Source: Leptospira sp. B5-022
GTDB lineage: Bacteria; Spirochaetota; Leptospiria; Leptospirales; Leptospiraceae
Direction: 5' to 3'
DNA length: 64,000 bases
NCBI RefSeq assembly: GCF_000347035.1
Contig: NZ_ANIJ01000022.1
Coordinates: 1-64,000 of the forward strand
Within the stretch, counting starts at the first letter, position 1, and each line of letters begins with the position of its first letter. The notes beneath the pieces were generated by a model. It did no database searches. It was not told where the DNA came from and saw only the letters and a list, made by a program, of their open reading frames with translations. This document shows positions 27,846 through 35,673 of the stretch, piece after piece. Position numbers and translations under genes: made by a program.

Positions 27846-28652
27846 GTGAGATCCACAAAACTCGATAAAAAGATAATATTCTACCTTCTAGTTTCCCTTT
27901 TTACTCTTTTTCCATTCTCTTTATTTGCGGAACCTTTTACCCTAATTGGAGAGGGAACTCAAACCTCCCCTTTCACTGCAAAGATAGGAGTCGGAGCTGG
28001 ACAAGCAGAATATCAATACGGTCTTGCGGGTAGATCCGAAACTTTCAGAGCGGGCATCGAATATAATCCCAGAAATTTGGGTTTCGAACTCGGAGTCAAC
28101 CGTGCTAGTTATTTCGTTCCCCAAGACCGTTCCACGGAGATGGCTTCCGCGATGATTCTTTCCGCTCCGTCCTTCGAAAACTTCGGATATTATTTTGCCG
28201 CGGCGGCAATGATCGATAAGGTTACCTTCTCCAAAACATTTTTAGATCTAGGACCCACATTCCATTTCCGTCCTGGATCCAAATTCGATCCATATATCGG
28301 AGCGGGACTAGGGATCGCAGATATGGGCGCAAAACAATCCACATTAAGAGCTTACGGTAAACTAGGAGTTCGTATGAACTTCGAACGCAGCTTTGTGTTT
28401 TTAGAAATCGAGGGCGCTTCTATCAACCGTCATTTCCAAGGAGAAAAGTACATCTACGGCGAAGGTTCTGGAATTTTCGGATTCGGTTATTATTTCGGAT
28501 CGGGCTCCGCATCCGACAACAAGGAAACTCCTCCCAAAAAAGAGAAAGAAGAAGAACCAGCACCTAAGCAGGAGGAGATTAAAAAAGAAGAGGTAACCCC
28601 TTCTACGACATCTACGACGGAAGAAGATAGATCCACTGAAGAGAGTCGTTGA
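27846..28652 (+). CDS. predicted outer-membrane beta-barrel protein with charged tail
   Basis: A 268-residue exported protein. A signal peptide (KKIIFYLLVSLFTLFPFSLFA) is followed by about 180 residues of alternating hydrophobic strands (GVGAGQAEYQYG, FGYYFAAAAMIDKVTF, DPYIGAGLGIADMG, GIFGFGYYFGSGSA), as in small outer-membrane barrels. The last 50 residues are a low-complexity acidic/lysine tail rich in E, K, P, S and T, probably periplasmic. The GTG at 27846 follows GGAG at good spacing; a TTG at 27828 has none. No specific family recognised. Divergent from the YqaA-like gene. Confidence 0.72.
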   Translation: MRSTKLDKKIIFYLLVSLFTLFPFSLFAEPFTLIGEGTQTSPFTAKIGVGAGQAEYQYGLAGRSETFRAGIEYNPRNLGFELGVNRASYFVPQDRSTEMASAMILSAPSFENFGYYFAAAAMIDKVTFSKTFLDLGPTFHFRPGSKFDPYIGAGLGIADMGAKQSTLRAYGKLGVRMNFERSFVFLEIEGASINRHFQGEKYIYGEGSGIFGFGYYFGSGSASDNKETPPKKEKEEEPAPKQEEIKKEEVTPSTTSTTEEDRSTEESR

Positions 28653-28758
28653 ACCTATCTCAAAAATACTTTAGAATAAGCCTGGAGTAAATTCTTCTTA
28701 TCTTTTAAGGGGAAATAACGCAATTTTTCGTTTTACCTCGGCAAACGACCTAAAAACA

Positions 28759-28791
28759 ATACGAAGCAAGCGATAAGAGCCTGCTTCGTAT
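28759..28791 (+). promoter_or_regulatory. hairpin enclosing the start codon of 28790-30046
   Basis: ATACGAAGCA (28759-28768) and TGCTTCGTAT (28782-28791) are perfect 10-base arms around a 13-base loop. The second arm includes the first two bases of the ATG at 28790, and the only SD-like sequence (AAGAG) is in the loop. In mRNA this would hide the start codon; in DNA it could be an operator. Confidence 0.5.
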
Positions 28792-30046
28792 GGACATCTT
28801 CCAGTTTTCCTATCATTCTATCGGCTATATTTCCGGGACCATCTTTACCGTTTTTCTAATCGTTTCTTTACTGAAGTTAACGGGTAAAACTTTACAAGCT
28901 TGGATTTTGGTAGTTTATCTATTTTTCGTACTATTTTTAAATTTCGGATTTTTAGTCCGAACTTCTTTTTTTCTGCCTTCCTTATCTAAACCGGCATGTT
29001 TCCTGATCGCTCTATATACATCCTTCTCAAACTTAGTACTTTTGTATTTTATATATTCCTTTTTCGGAATAGATCGTACAAAAGAATCTAGGCTCGCATT
29101 ATTAACGATATTTGCAGCCGGGATGTTCGGGTTTTCGTTCTATGTATTGAAGAACATCAATTCGGAAGTTTCTTATAATTTCAGCATTCAAATGTTCGAA
29201 TTTCAAAAACCGGAGTCTACAGCTCCGATGGGGTCCATCCATTTTTTGACATTTATTTGGATCTTAGTAGTGATCCTTAAGCAGAACATAAAGGTAAAAA
29301 ATGAACTTACCCTTGGACCCGATGCCGATTCGAAATTAAATAAGGAAAGAACCGTCCAAATGTCCCGCAATTTCGGGTTGGCGATCTCGGTTCACGCGTT
29401 GTTCTCCCTTACTTATACTTTTTACGGATTGGGCTATCTTTCTTTTTCCAATTTCCAACTGATATTGACTTCTGCCACAAGTTTACAACTCTTCTTGTAT
29501 ACGGTTCTGTATTTGAATTACTTTCCGGAACCTTCTTCTTTTATGATCAAGATACTGGGCGTCTCGCTGGCTACGGTATTGATCTTATTTTGTGTGGTTT
29601 CTCGGATCAGTTTTGTTCTGATCGAAAGTCATTATGACGAGGCAAGAAAAACGGAAATAGAGAACCTAAGAGAAAATTTAAAATTAGGAAGAGGCAATAT
29701 TCTGCCTAAGGATGTGTTATATTTAATTTCCAGTTCGAATCCTAATAACACATCTCGATCGTACCTTTCCCGAAACTACGAGGGGGAATATATCTCCAAA
29801 AGAATGTACAGATCATTATCACTTCCGGAAAGTAAACCCGTATACATTATCTGGTATACATTTTACTCGGAAGGAAGGATCTACGAAATAGGCTATCCGT
29901 ACGAATCCTATAGCAAAATGGTCCATTCCATCGTTTCGATTATTGCCTTGATCTTAATTTTTTCTTCCCTCTTTTTGGTCCTCGCACTTCCTTATTTGAT
30001 CCGTAAAGGACTTAGAGATCTGCAAACAGATCGAAAGATATCTTGA
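28790..30046 (+). CDS. polytopic membrane sensor-like protein without an output domain
   Basis: A 418-residue membrane protein. Residues 1-270 contain about eight hydrophobic helices. Residues 280-375 form an extracytoplasmic loop with a helical start (ESHYDEARKTEIENLRENLK), then a final helix (SIVSIIALILIFSSLFLVLALPYLI) leading into RKGLRDLQTDRKIS and the stop. This layout is that of the input half of Leptospira kinases, cyclases or SpoIIE-type phosphatases, where a HAMP linker and catalytic domain would normally follow the last helix. Here translation stops 18 residues after the helix, and no catalytic frame follows before the convergent pyrF. Either a truncated sensor or a partner protein. 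Function unknown. Confidence 0.72.
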   Translation: MDIFQFSYHSIGYISGTIFTVFLIVSLLKLTGKTLQAWILVVYLFFVLFLNFGFLVRTSFFLPSLSKPACFLIALYTSFSNLVLLYFIYSFFGIDRTKESRLALLTIFAAGMFGFSFYVLKNINSEVSYNFSIQMFEFQKPESTAPMGSIHFLTFIWILVVILKQNIKVKNELTLGPDADSKLNKERTVQMSRNFGLAISVHALFSLTYTFYGLGYLSFSNFQLILTSATSLQLFLYTVLYLNYFPEPSSFMIKILGVSLATVLILFCVVSRISFVLIESHYDEARKTEIENLRENLKLGRGNILPKDVLYLISSSNPNNTSRSYLSRNYEGEYISKRMYRSLSLPESKPVYIIWYTFYSEGRIYEIGYPYESYSKMVHSIVSIIALILIFSSLFLVLALPYLIRKGLRDLQTDRKIS

Positions 30047-30065
30047 ACTTCCGATCTTCTTTATA

Positions 30066-30875
30066 TTAAACCAGGAGCTTTCGCATCTGCTCCGTGACGG
30101 AAGCTGCCGCTTTTCGGGCCCCTTCCGCAAAATCAGGGCCGGAAGAAGAAAATATGATACTTCTGGAAGAATTGACCAAAGAATTTTTTCCGCAAACGGA
30201 GATCACTTCCTCTAAAGAAGCTCCCTGTGCACCGTAACCTGGGATCAAAAAGATACGATCCGGATGGGCTTTACGAATTTCTAATAATTCCTTGGGATGA
30301 GTCGCTCCCACTACCAACCCCACATTCTTAACAGGAAATTTTTCGCTCAATGCAGCCACTTCTCTGTAAAGCGTCCTACCTGTTTCGGAGAATGTTTTTT
30401 GTTGGAGTTCCGCAGAATCCGGGTTGGAAGTTAAACAAAGTAAGAACACCATCTTGGACTCGTCCTCGATAAACGGTTTGATCGTATCCGATCCCATATA
30501 AGGAGAAAGAGTCAGTGAGTCCACTCCCAGCTCTTTAAAAAAGAACTTCGCATACTGTCTTGCGGTATTATCCAAGTCTCCCCGTTTTGCATCCGCAACG
30601 ATCGGGATCTCGGGATAATTCGTTTTGATATGAGAGATCAGTTTTTCGAATTGTTCGATCCCTTTGGAACCGAACGCTTCGAAGAAAGCGATATTCGGTT
30701 TATATGCGACTGCGTATTCTGCGGTAGCGTCTACAATCTCTCTGGAGAATACGAAAAGTTTGTCCGGAAATTTTTCTAAGGATGGCGGAAGTTTAGCGAT
30801 GTCAGGATCGATTCCAACGCAAAGAAGGGAGTTTAACTTCTCCCTTCTTTTTACGAATTTGGAATAAAAATCCAT
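30066..30875 (-). CDS. pyrF: orotidine 5'-phosphate decarboxylase (type 2)
   Basis: A 269-residue TIM-barrel enzyme that decarboxylates OMP to UMP, the final step of pyrimidine synthesis. The active-site motif is IPIVADAKRGDLDNTARQYA near residue 90, with the catalytic Asp-Lys pairs visible (DAKRGD); LLCVGIDPD near the start and FLIPGYGAQGASLEE near 210 form the phosphate-binding loops. The longer 270-residue type and this motif spelling indicate the group 2 enzyme. Its ATG overlaps the speE stop by one base (TAATG), an odd partnership of pyrimidine and polyamine genes. Confidence 0.94.
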   Translation of the reverse strand: MDFYSKFVKRREKLNSLLCVGIDPDIAKLPPSLEKFPDKLFVFSREIVDATAEYAVAYKPNIAFFEAFGSKGIEQFEKLISHIKTNYPEIPIVADAKRGDLDNTARQYAKFFFKELGVDSLTLSPYMGSDTIKPFIEDESKMVFLLCLTSNPDSAELQQKTFSETGRTLYREVAALSEKFPVKNVGLVVGATHPKELLEIRKAHPDRIFLIPGYGAQGASLEEVISVCGKNSLVNSSRSIIFSSSGPDFAEGARKAAASVTEQMRKLLV

Positions 30876-31717
30876 TATTTCCTTACGATGTACTCTTGCG
30901 CGAATGGAGGAAGAGTAAACGCAGCCTTATGGATCTCGGCAGAGTAATATTTTAAACCTTTCGGAACTCTTTTAGGATCCGGCTCTACCTTATAAGGGTC
31001 CGGTCCTTTGGAGCAATACGTGAAACCTATAATCCCGGAAGGATACGTAGGAACCACCGTAAAGTAATATCCGCAGTGATCAAATACCTGAGGAATGAAC
31101 TGAAATAATTCCTTAATTACTTTTCCGTGATAGTAAAAACTTTCCGCCTGAGTGGTACAGATCCCTCCTTGTTTCAAGGAAGCGGCCATCGTCTCATAGA
31201 AAGGTCTTTTAAATAGAACTTCCGCAGGGCCGACAGGATCGGAAGAATCCACGCAGATCACGTCGAAATATTCCTTATAGTCCTGTACGTATTTTGCTCC
31301 GTCTTCGTATGCGTGTTTGACTCGAGGGTCTTTCATCGCATTTGCGATCTCAGGGAAATACTCGTAACAAACGTCCACAACTCCCTTGTCAATCTCGCAA
31401 AGATGTACTTCTTTTACGGAAGGGTGTTTTAGGATCTCACGAACGGTTCCTCCGTCCCCACCACCGATCACTAAAACTTTTTCAGGATTCGGATGGCTCA
31501 TCATAGGAACGTGAGCGATCATTTCATGATACGCGAACTCATCCGCTTCGGTCATCATGACCACCCCGTCCAAGGTGAACATACGACCGAAACTTTGGGA
31601 TTCGAATACGTCTATTTTTTGAAAAGGAGTCTTACGGGAATGTAAGAACTCCTTCACTCTAATCTTGAGAGCCCTTCCGTTGGGTAACTCGAGGGTCTCG
31701 TCCAGCCAAAGTTCCAA
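30875..31717 (-). CDS. speE: spermidine synthase (aminopropyltransferase)
   Basis: A 280-residue enzyme transferring the aminopropyl group of decarboxylated AdoMet to putrescine, releasing methylthioadenosine. Motifs: VLVIGGGDGGTVREIL near residue 80, an acidic ribose contact (HLCEIDKGVV), and the catalytic DSSDPVGPAEVLF near 155. The C-terminal PTYPSGIIGFTYCSK loop is also typical. It is third in the speD - SET/AdoMetDC - speE operon, 9 bases after the fusion gene. Bacterial SpeE proteins may accept cadaverine or agmatine as well as putrescine; no ornithine or arginine decarboxylase of the PLP class lies in this window. Confidence 0.95.
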   Translation of the reverse strand: MELWLDETLELPNGRALKIRVKEFLHSRKTPFQKIDVFESQSFGRMFTLDGVVMMTEADEFAYHEMIAHVPMMSHPNPEKVLVIGGGDGGTVREILKHPSVKEVHLCEIDKGVVDVCYEYFPEIANAMKDPRVKHAYEDGAKYVQDYKEYFDVICVDSSDPVGPAEVLFKRPFYETMAASLKQGGICTTQAESFYYHGKVIKELFQFIPQVFDHCGYYFTVVPTYPSGIIGFTYCSKGPDPYKVEPDPKRVPKGLKYYSAEIHKAAFTLPPFAQEYIVRK

Positions 31718-31726
31718 TAGTACCTC

Positions 31727-32593
31727 TTAGAAGCGGTTTGTTACCGTAAGACGCATTGCGGCGCCTTTAAAAAATTTGCGAGTAAACTCAGCCGCAACTT
31801 TAGGATCGTATCCTTTACAAGAGAAGATATCGATATAAGAAGTATTGGTATCGTTTGCGAAGTGAGCGGAGATACAAGAAGTCTCGATCAACTGCACCAT
31901 AGAGTAACCGGCAACACGATCGTCTTCTCCGAAATAAACTACTTGGGTCTCGCCGAAACGTTTCATTTCGATCAGATCGCAGAGTTCGATCACATATTGT
32001 TTGATTGCATCCGCGTCACGGATCAGAGCCGCATCACAGTTTTCCAGATCGATGGAAGTTAGAAGTCCCCAAGCTCCGTCTTTGAAAGGTTCATACACTT
32101 TCAATTCAGGATCCGATTCGATCTTGGACTGGATATAAGTAGGGAAACTTCCGTTGAAACGTTTACGGACAATTTCTGCCTCTTCGTTGCGAGCCCATGC
32201 GAGTTCAGGGTTTTTCATCGCAGGATGATACGTAATCTCTTGGCCGGCTTCGATGTCACGAAGAGCAACCAGGGTGATATCTCCCTGAAAACCGCAATTT
32301 GCATCCGCAGACTGGCGAATATAATGTACGGAATCAATTCCGTCATCATGCAATGGAGAAACCAGATAGAAATCCTTATGAACCCTATGCGGAGAAGAAA
32401 GTCCGGAAAGTCCTGCAAGTTCATTCTTATGAACTGCTTTTCCTCCCCAAACTGCCACAACCTCTCCCGCAGAGATAGCTTCCTTCGTATAAAGGAAAGC
32501 TTCGCCCTTGTCGGTAGTAGCGATTTCGATACTGTTTCTTAAATAAGAAAAACGATTAACAATTTTAAGTTGGTCTTGGATCTTTAGGCTCAT
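31727..32593 (-). CDS. SET domain fused to an AdoMet-decarboxylase-like domain
   Basis: A 288-residue two-domain protein. Residues 18-125 are a SET methyltransferase domain: TDKGEAFLYTKEAISAGEVV, a degenerate NHxCxxN motif as ADANC (N99, C100), and RDIEAGQEITYHP with Y122. Residues 176-288 resemble class 1b S-adenosylmethionine decarboxylase: GLLTSIDLENCD, then IETSCISAHF and YIDIFSCKG. Aligned to the adjacent SpeD, the pyruvoyl-forming serine (S239), proton donor His (H244) and Cys (C259) are all kept at identical spacing (+5, +20); only the residue before the serine differs (Thr for Glu). Self-cleavage would give 238- and 50-residue chains. Both domain families bind AdoMet. It lies between speD and speE with GAGGAG before its ATG. 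Role unknown: a second decarboxylase, possibly for an amino acid, or a polyamine-linked methyltransferase. Confidence 0.82.
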   Translation of the reverse strand: MSLKIQDQLKIVNRFSYLRNSIEIATTDKGEAFLYTKEAISAGEVVAVWGGKAVHKNELAGLSGLSSPHRVHKDFYLVSPLHDDGIDSVHYIRQSADANCGFQGDITLVALRDIEAGQEITYHPAMKNPELAWARNEEAEIVRKRFNGSFPTYIQSKIESDPELKVYEPFKDGAWGLLTSIDLENCDAALIRDADAIKQYVIELCDLIEMKRFGETQVVYFGEDDRVAGYSMVQLIETSCISAHFANDTNTSYIDIFSCKGYDPKVAAEFTRKFFKGAAMRLTVTNRF

Positions 32594-32710
32594 TCTCTGA
32601 TACCTCTCCTCATAAAAGTTTGAAAATAAGTGAAGTCGACCCTTCCTCCCGGAGAGGGGAACTCGTCTTTATCAATTAGGGTGTTTCCGGCTCTGCCGGA
32701 GAGAAGATAC

Positions 32711-33097
32711 TTATTTCCCAACTGGCTTGTGAGGTAGGTCTACGCCAAGTTTCAACAAACCGCGCTTCATTTCCACTACGGAGATGCTCTTTGAGCCGAA
32801 GCGTTCCTTGAGATATTCCAAAGCTGCCTGATTATCGATCAAGTCTCCGCAAGTGAAGACGTCGATAGCGCAATAACCGTATTCTGGCCAGGTATGTATG
32901 GCAAAATGGGACTCGCTCACGACAACCACACCGCTCACACCAAACGGACTAAATCTATGAAAAACAGATTTAACTGTGGTGGCGCCGGAGAGGTCGACTG
33001 CCTTCAACATGATATCTTCTACCAATTCGTGATTGTTGATGGTCTCGTAATCACACTCATAAAATTCTGCAATTACGTGCTTTCCCAATGCGTTCAT
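32711..33097 (-). CDS. speD: S-adenosylmethionine decarboxylase proenzyme
   Basis: A 128-residue class 1b AdoMet decarboxylase, the pyruvoyl enzyme that makes the aminopropyl donor for SpeE. The self-cleavage site VVSESHFAIHTW places the pyruvoyl-forming serine at S63, with H68 and C83 (IDVFTC), the same numbers as in the Thermotoga enzyme. The N-terminus GKHVIAEFYECD is typical. It is the first gene of the polyamine operon, with a 117-base gap to the SET fusion gene that contains a small TCCGGC-AGA-GCCGGA hairpin without a T-run, perhaps a processing or attenuation site. Confidence 0.96.
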   Translation of the reverse strand: MNALGKHVIAEFYECDYETINNHELVEDIMLKAVDLSGATTVKSVFHRFSPFGVSGVVVVSESHFAIHTWPEYGYCAIDVFTCGDLIDNQAALEYLKERFGSKSISVVEMKRGLLKLGVDLPHKPVGK

Positions 33098-33295
33098 CTA
33101 CTGCCTGACACCTCCGAACCGGTTTTGGTTTAGTAACCGAGCATGCGTATGACTATGTTTTTTTGTCAACTCTCTACGTAAATTTATATTTATTTTTTCT
33201 GTTCAGCTTTTTCTAAGATCGGAAGATCCTAGAAAGATATTATATTAGAATTTTCTGACGAGTCTTAGTCGGAGATTCACACAAGGAGCATTATC

Positions 33296-33745
33296 ATCAA
33301 AAATACACGAATTCAAAAATGGGTCCTTTTGAGCTTTTTCGGGGTTTTTTGGGTTATTTTAGGTACGCTACTTTATACAAATAGGGAGAAGTTCGGTTTC
33401 TTAAAGACTTCTTCTTTTGTTTTTCATTCCAAACAAGAAGCGATCTCTAACGCGGAGAAGAATGGAAAAAAAGGGATTATACTAATCTTAACTCCTAACT
33501 CTTGCGGCGAGTGTGGCGTAAGTACCACATTCCTAGAGGAATTAAATACTTTAGGTTGGACTATCTTACGATTGGAAGAAGAAGATCCCGACTACGAAAC
33601 CATCCTCTTGGACGATAGATTTTCGGAAATACTGCCTGCAATCCAAGAATCTAAACCAGCTTGGGGAGTTTTCAATTTGGGAGAAGGGCTTTTGCTGACA
33701 AAACCTGGATTGCCCAACAAATCGGATCTAGAAACGATTCCGTAA
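33296..33745 (+). CDS. membrane-anchored thioredoxin-like protein, probable non-standard start
   Basis: A thioredoxin-fold protein of about 149 residues with an N-terminal membrane anchor (WVLLSFFGVFWVILGTLLY) and a CxxC motif in NSCGECG. The fold continues through GWTILRLEEEDPD and a proline loop. No ATG, GTG or TTG lies between the in-frame stop at 33266 and a TTG at 33329, which would cut into the anchor and has no ribosome binding site. AAGGAG at 33283-33288 is well placed for ATC at 33296 (or ATC 33293), giving a positively charged lead (KNTRIQK) before the helix. I therefore place the start there, tentatively. Divergent from speD. Likely a periplasm-facing redox protein. Confidence 0.6.
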   Translation: MKNTRIQKWVLLSFFGVFWVILGTLLYTNREKFGFLKTSSFVFHSKQEAISNAEKNGKKGIILILTPNSCGECGVSTTFLEELNTLGWTILRLEEEDPDYETILLDDRFSEILPAIQESKPAWGVFNLGEGLLLTKPGLPNKSDLETIP

Positions 33746-33777
33746 TATTAAGAAGAGGCAAAACTCTTTTCGGTTCG

Positions 33778-33840
33778 CACGGAGACCACAAAATTCACTG
33801 AGGGAGTTGGTCCTACATGAATCACTCTGTGTGCTCCGTG
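33778..33840. repeat. intergenic inverted repeat CACGGAG...CTCCGTG
   Basis: CACGGAG (33778-33784) and CTCCGTG (33834-33840) are inverted, with CACA/TGTG extending the pairing inward at 33787 and 33828. The right side is built of loose repeats (CTCTGTG, GCTCCGTG, TCTCTGCACG). It lies between convergent genes and may act as a terminator or be a dispersed repeat. Confidence 0.4.
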
Positions 33841-33871
33841 TTCTCTGCACGAAACGTCTTTCTCTAAACGT

Positions 33872-34360
33872 TTAATCTCCCTTTTTCAGGAATTCGGAGA
33901 TGGAGTTCTTGTCCTTCTCTAACGAATGTCTATGGATCTCTTCAATCACAGTTTCGATCACGGAGCCCATTAAGAATACTCCGGAGTTTACTTTTACGTC
34001 GTAACTTCTCTCGGATTCGCCCGGACCAATCTCCTTGTATACGGAGAATCCCTTGATGGTGACGATGGAATCGTTTCCTGGGGGTGCGATCGTAAATTCA
34101 TGGGTGTTGGTGGAAAGATCGAATACGGAATCTTCCAAAAGAGAAGGATCGGAAAGAAGTGTAGCAAGCACCTTTGGCAGGGATTCGGCTAACTTTACCT
34201 TTCTTTTTTGGTAAACTTTGTTTCCCTCTTTTCTTTCCTCTAATAATTCCACGTTCTTTAATTCGGGGAATCTATCTAAATATTTGTATCTATCTTCTCT
34301 CGCTCTGAGTAGATCTTGGAGGGGAACTGGGAAAGTTTGTACTACTTTATATTGTTTCAT
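33872..34360 (-). CDS. DUF2505-like START-fold protein
   Basis: A 162-residue soluble protein with the layout of the SRPBCC/START superfamily and the DUF2505 family: a first strand with a small helix (VVQTFPVPLQDLLRAREDRY), a run of strands and a long C-terminal helix (VNSGVFLMGSVIETVIEEIH). This fold makes a deep hydrophobic pocket for lipids or small molecules. No catalytic residues are expected. It is divergent from alr and not obviously part of an operon. Ligand unknown. Confidence 0.72.
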   Translation of the reverse strand: MKQYKVVQTFPVPLQDLLRAREDRYKYLDRFPELKNVELLEERKEGNKVYQKRKVKLAESLPKVLATLLSDPSLLEDSVFDLSTNTHEFTIAPPGNDSIVTIKGFSVYKEIGPGESERSYDVKVNSGVFLMGSVIETVIEEIHRHSLEKDKNSISEFLKKGD

Positions 34361-34521
34361 CCGTGGTGCCTGAGGATTTGTTTAAGCCGTTTCCCGGGCA
34401 GTTTGTTCATATTTCCCCGCTCGGGAAACCCTTTTTTCCTCCCGGTTGAAAGGAAAAATCCGAATGACAGGCTGGCCGTAAAAGGGGCTCATGACTGAAG
34501 ATCTTGCGCTAATTTCAAAGA

Positions 34522-35655
34522 ATGAAAGACAGAACTTGGATAGAACTTTCCAGAGCGGCGATCTCAGCGAACCTGAAAAATTTTCGCGCCCTTCTCTCCC
34601 CCAAAACCTTACTAACTGCGGTCATCAAATCAAATGCGTACGGTCACGGACTTTTAGAAACTGCGGAGCTTGCCTCCCAAGCCGGAGCGGATCTTTTCGG
34701 TGTAAACTCTTTGGAAGAAGCAAAACTTCTACGCGCAAAATATCCCGAGTTTAAGATCCTGATCATGGGAGAAATCCCGGAACTTGCAGAAAGAAGTTCC
34801 GAAGTTTCGGACCCGAATTTTTGGATCATCGTATCTCGAACCGAAGAAGTAAGAATTTTAACAAATTGTAAACCTTCTCCTCAGATCCATCTCAAGGTGG
34901 ATACCGGAATGGCTCGCTTGGGTTATTCAGGTACGGATTTGGAGAGAACACTTTCAGAGATCAAATCGGAAGGGCTGAAGGTAGATGGGATCGCGACCCA
35001 TTTCGCAAGCACAGAAGATGTATTAGAGCAGAAATACTCCAAAGAGCAGATGAAATCTTTTTCGGAAGCGATCCTTCTCGCGGAAAAATTCGGATTCAAA
35101 AATTTAGTCAAACATGCATGCGCTTCCGCGTCTACCATGTTGTTTCCGGAAGCACATTACGATCTGGTACGTGTAGGGATCTCCCTCTACGGACTCTGGC
35201 CTAGTTTACAGACTAGACTTTCTTTGCATCTAAGCGGCAAAAAAAATTTTAATCTTTCTCCCGTTCTTTCGTGGAAAACCAGGATCGTTCATATCAAAAC
35301 CGTTCCGGAAGATAGTTATGTGGGTTACGGATCCACATACCAAACAAGCGCCCCTACGAGGATTGCAGTCGTGCCGGTCGGTTATTACGAAGGATTGGAT
35401 CGAAAACTTTCCAATAATGGAGCCATGCTCGTAAAAGGGAAACGAGCGAAGATCCTTGGAAGGATCTGTATGAACATGACCATGTTGGACATCACACATA
35501 TCCCCCTGGCCCGGATTGGGGACGTGGTTACGATTTTAGGCAAAGAAGGGGAAGAAGAAATCTCCGCCGACGATTATGCAAACTGGACTTATACGATCAA
35601 TTACGAAGTTACCACTCGGATCAGCGAGTCGGTCCCTAAAAAAATAACAGAGTAA
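34522..35655 (+). CDS. alr: alanine racemase
   Basis: A 377-residue PLP enzyme that interconverts L- and D-alanine for peptidoglycan synthesis. The PLP lysine is K36 (AVIKSNAYGHG) and the opposite catalytic tyrosine is Y269 (SYVGYGSTYQ). Other hallmarks: HLKVDTGMARLGY near residue 123 and GRICMNMTMLDITHI near 312. Length is normal. The start at 34522 lacks a strong ribosome binding site but the N-terminus RTWIELSRAAISANLKNFR is the family start. It lies 18 bases upstream of the acyltransferase gene, suggesting an envelope-biogenesis transcript. Confidence 0.95.
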   Translation: MKDRTWIELSRAAISANLKNFRALLSPKTLLTAVIKSNAYGHGLLETAELASQAGADLFGVNSLEEAKLLRAKYPEFKILIMGEIPELAERSSEVSDPNFWIIVSRTEEVRILTNCKPSPQIHLKVDTGMARLGYSGTDLERTLSEIKSEGLKVDGIATHFASTEDVLEQKYSKEQMKSFSEAILLAEKFGFKNLVKHACASASTMLFPEAHYDLVRVGISLYGLWPSLQTRLSLHLSGKKNFNLSPVLSWKTRIVHIKTVPEDSYVGYGSTYQTSAPTRIAVVPVGYYEGLDRKLSNNGAMLVKGKRAKILGRICMNMTMLDITHIPLARIGDVVTILGKEGEEEISADDYANWTYTINYEVTTRISESVPKKITE

Positions 35656-35673
35656 AAAGAGAAGAGGAACTGT

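Noticed and set aside
32594..32710. SAM riboswitch or terminator between speD and the SET fusion gene
   Set aside because: Only a six-base stem with a three-base loop and no T-run; no SAM-I, SAM-II or SAM-IV hallmarks.
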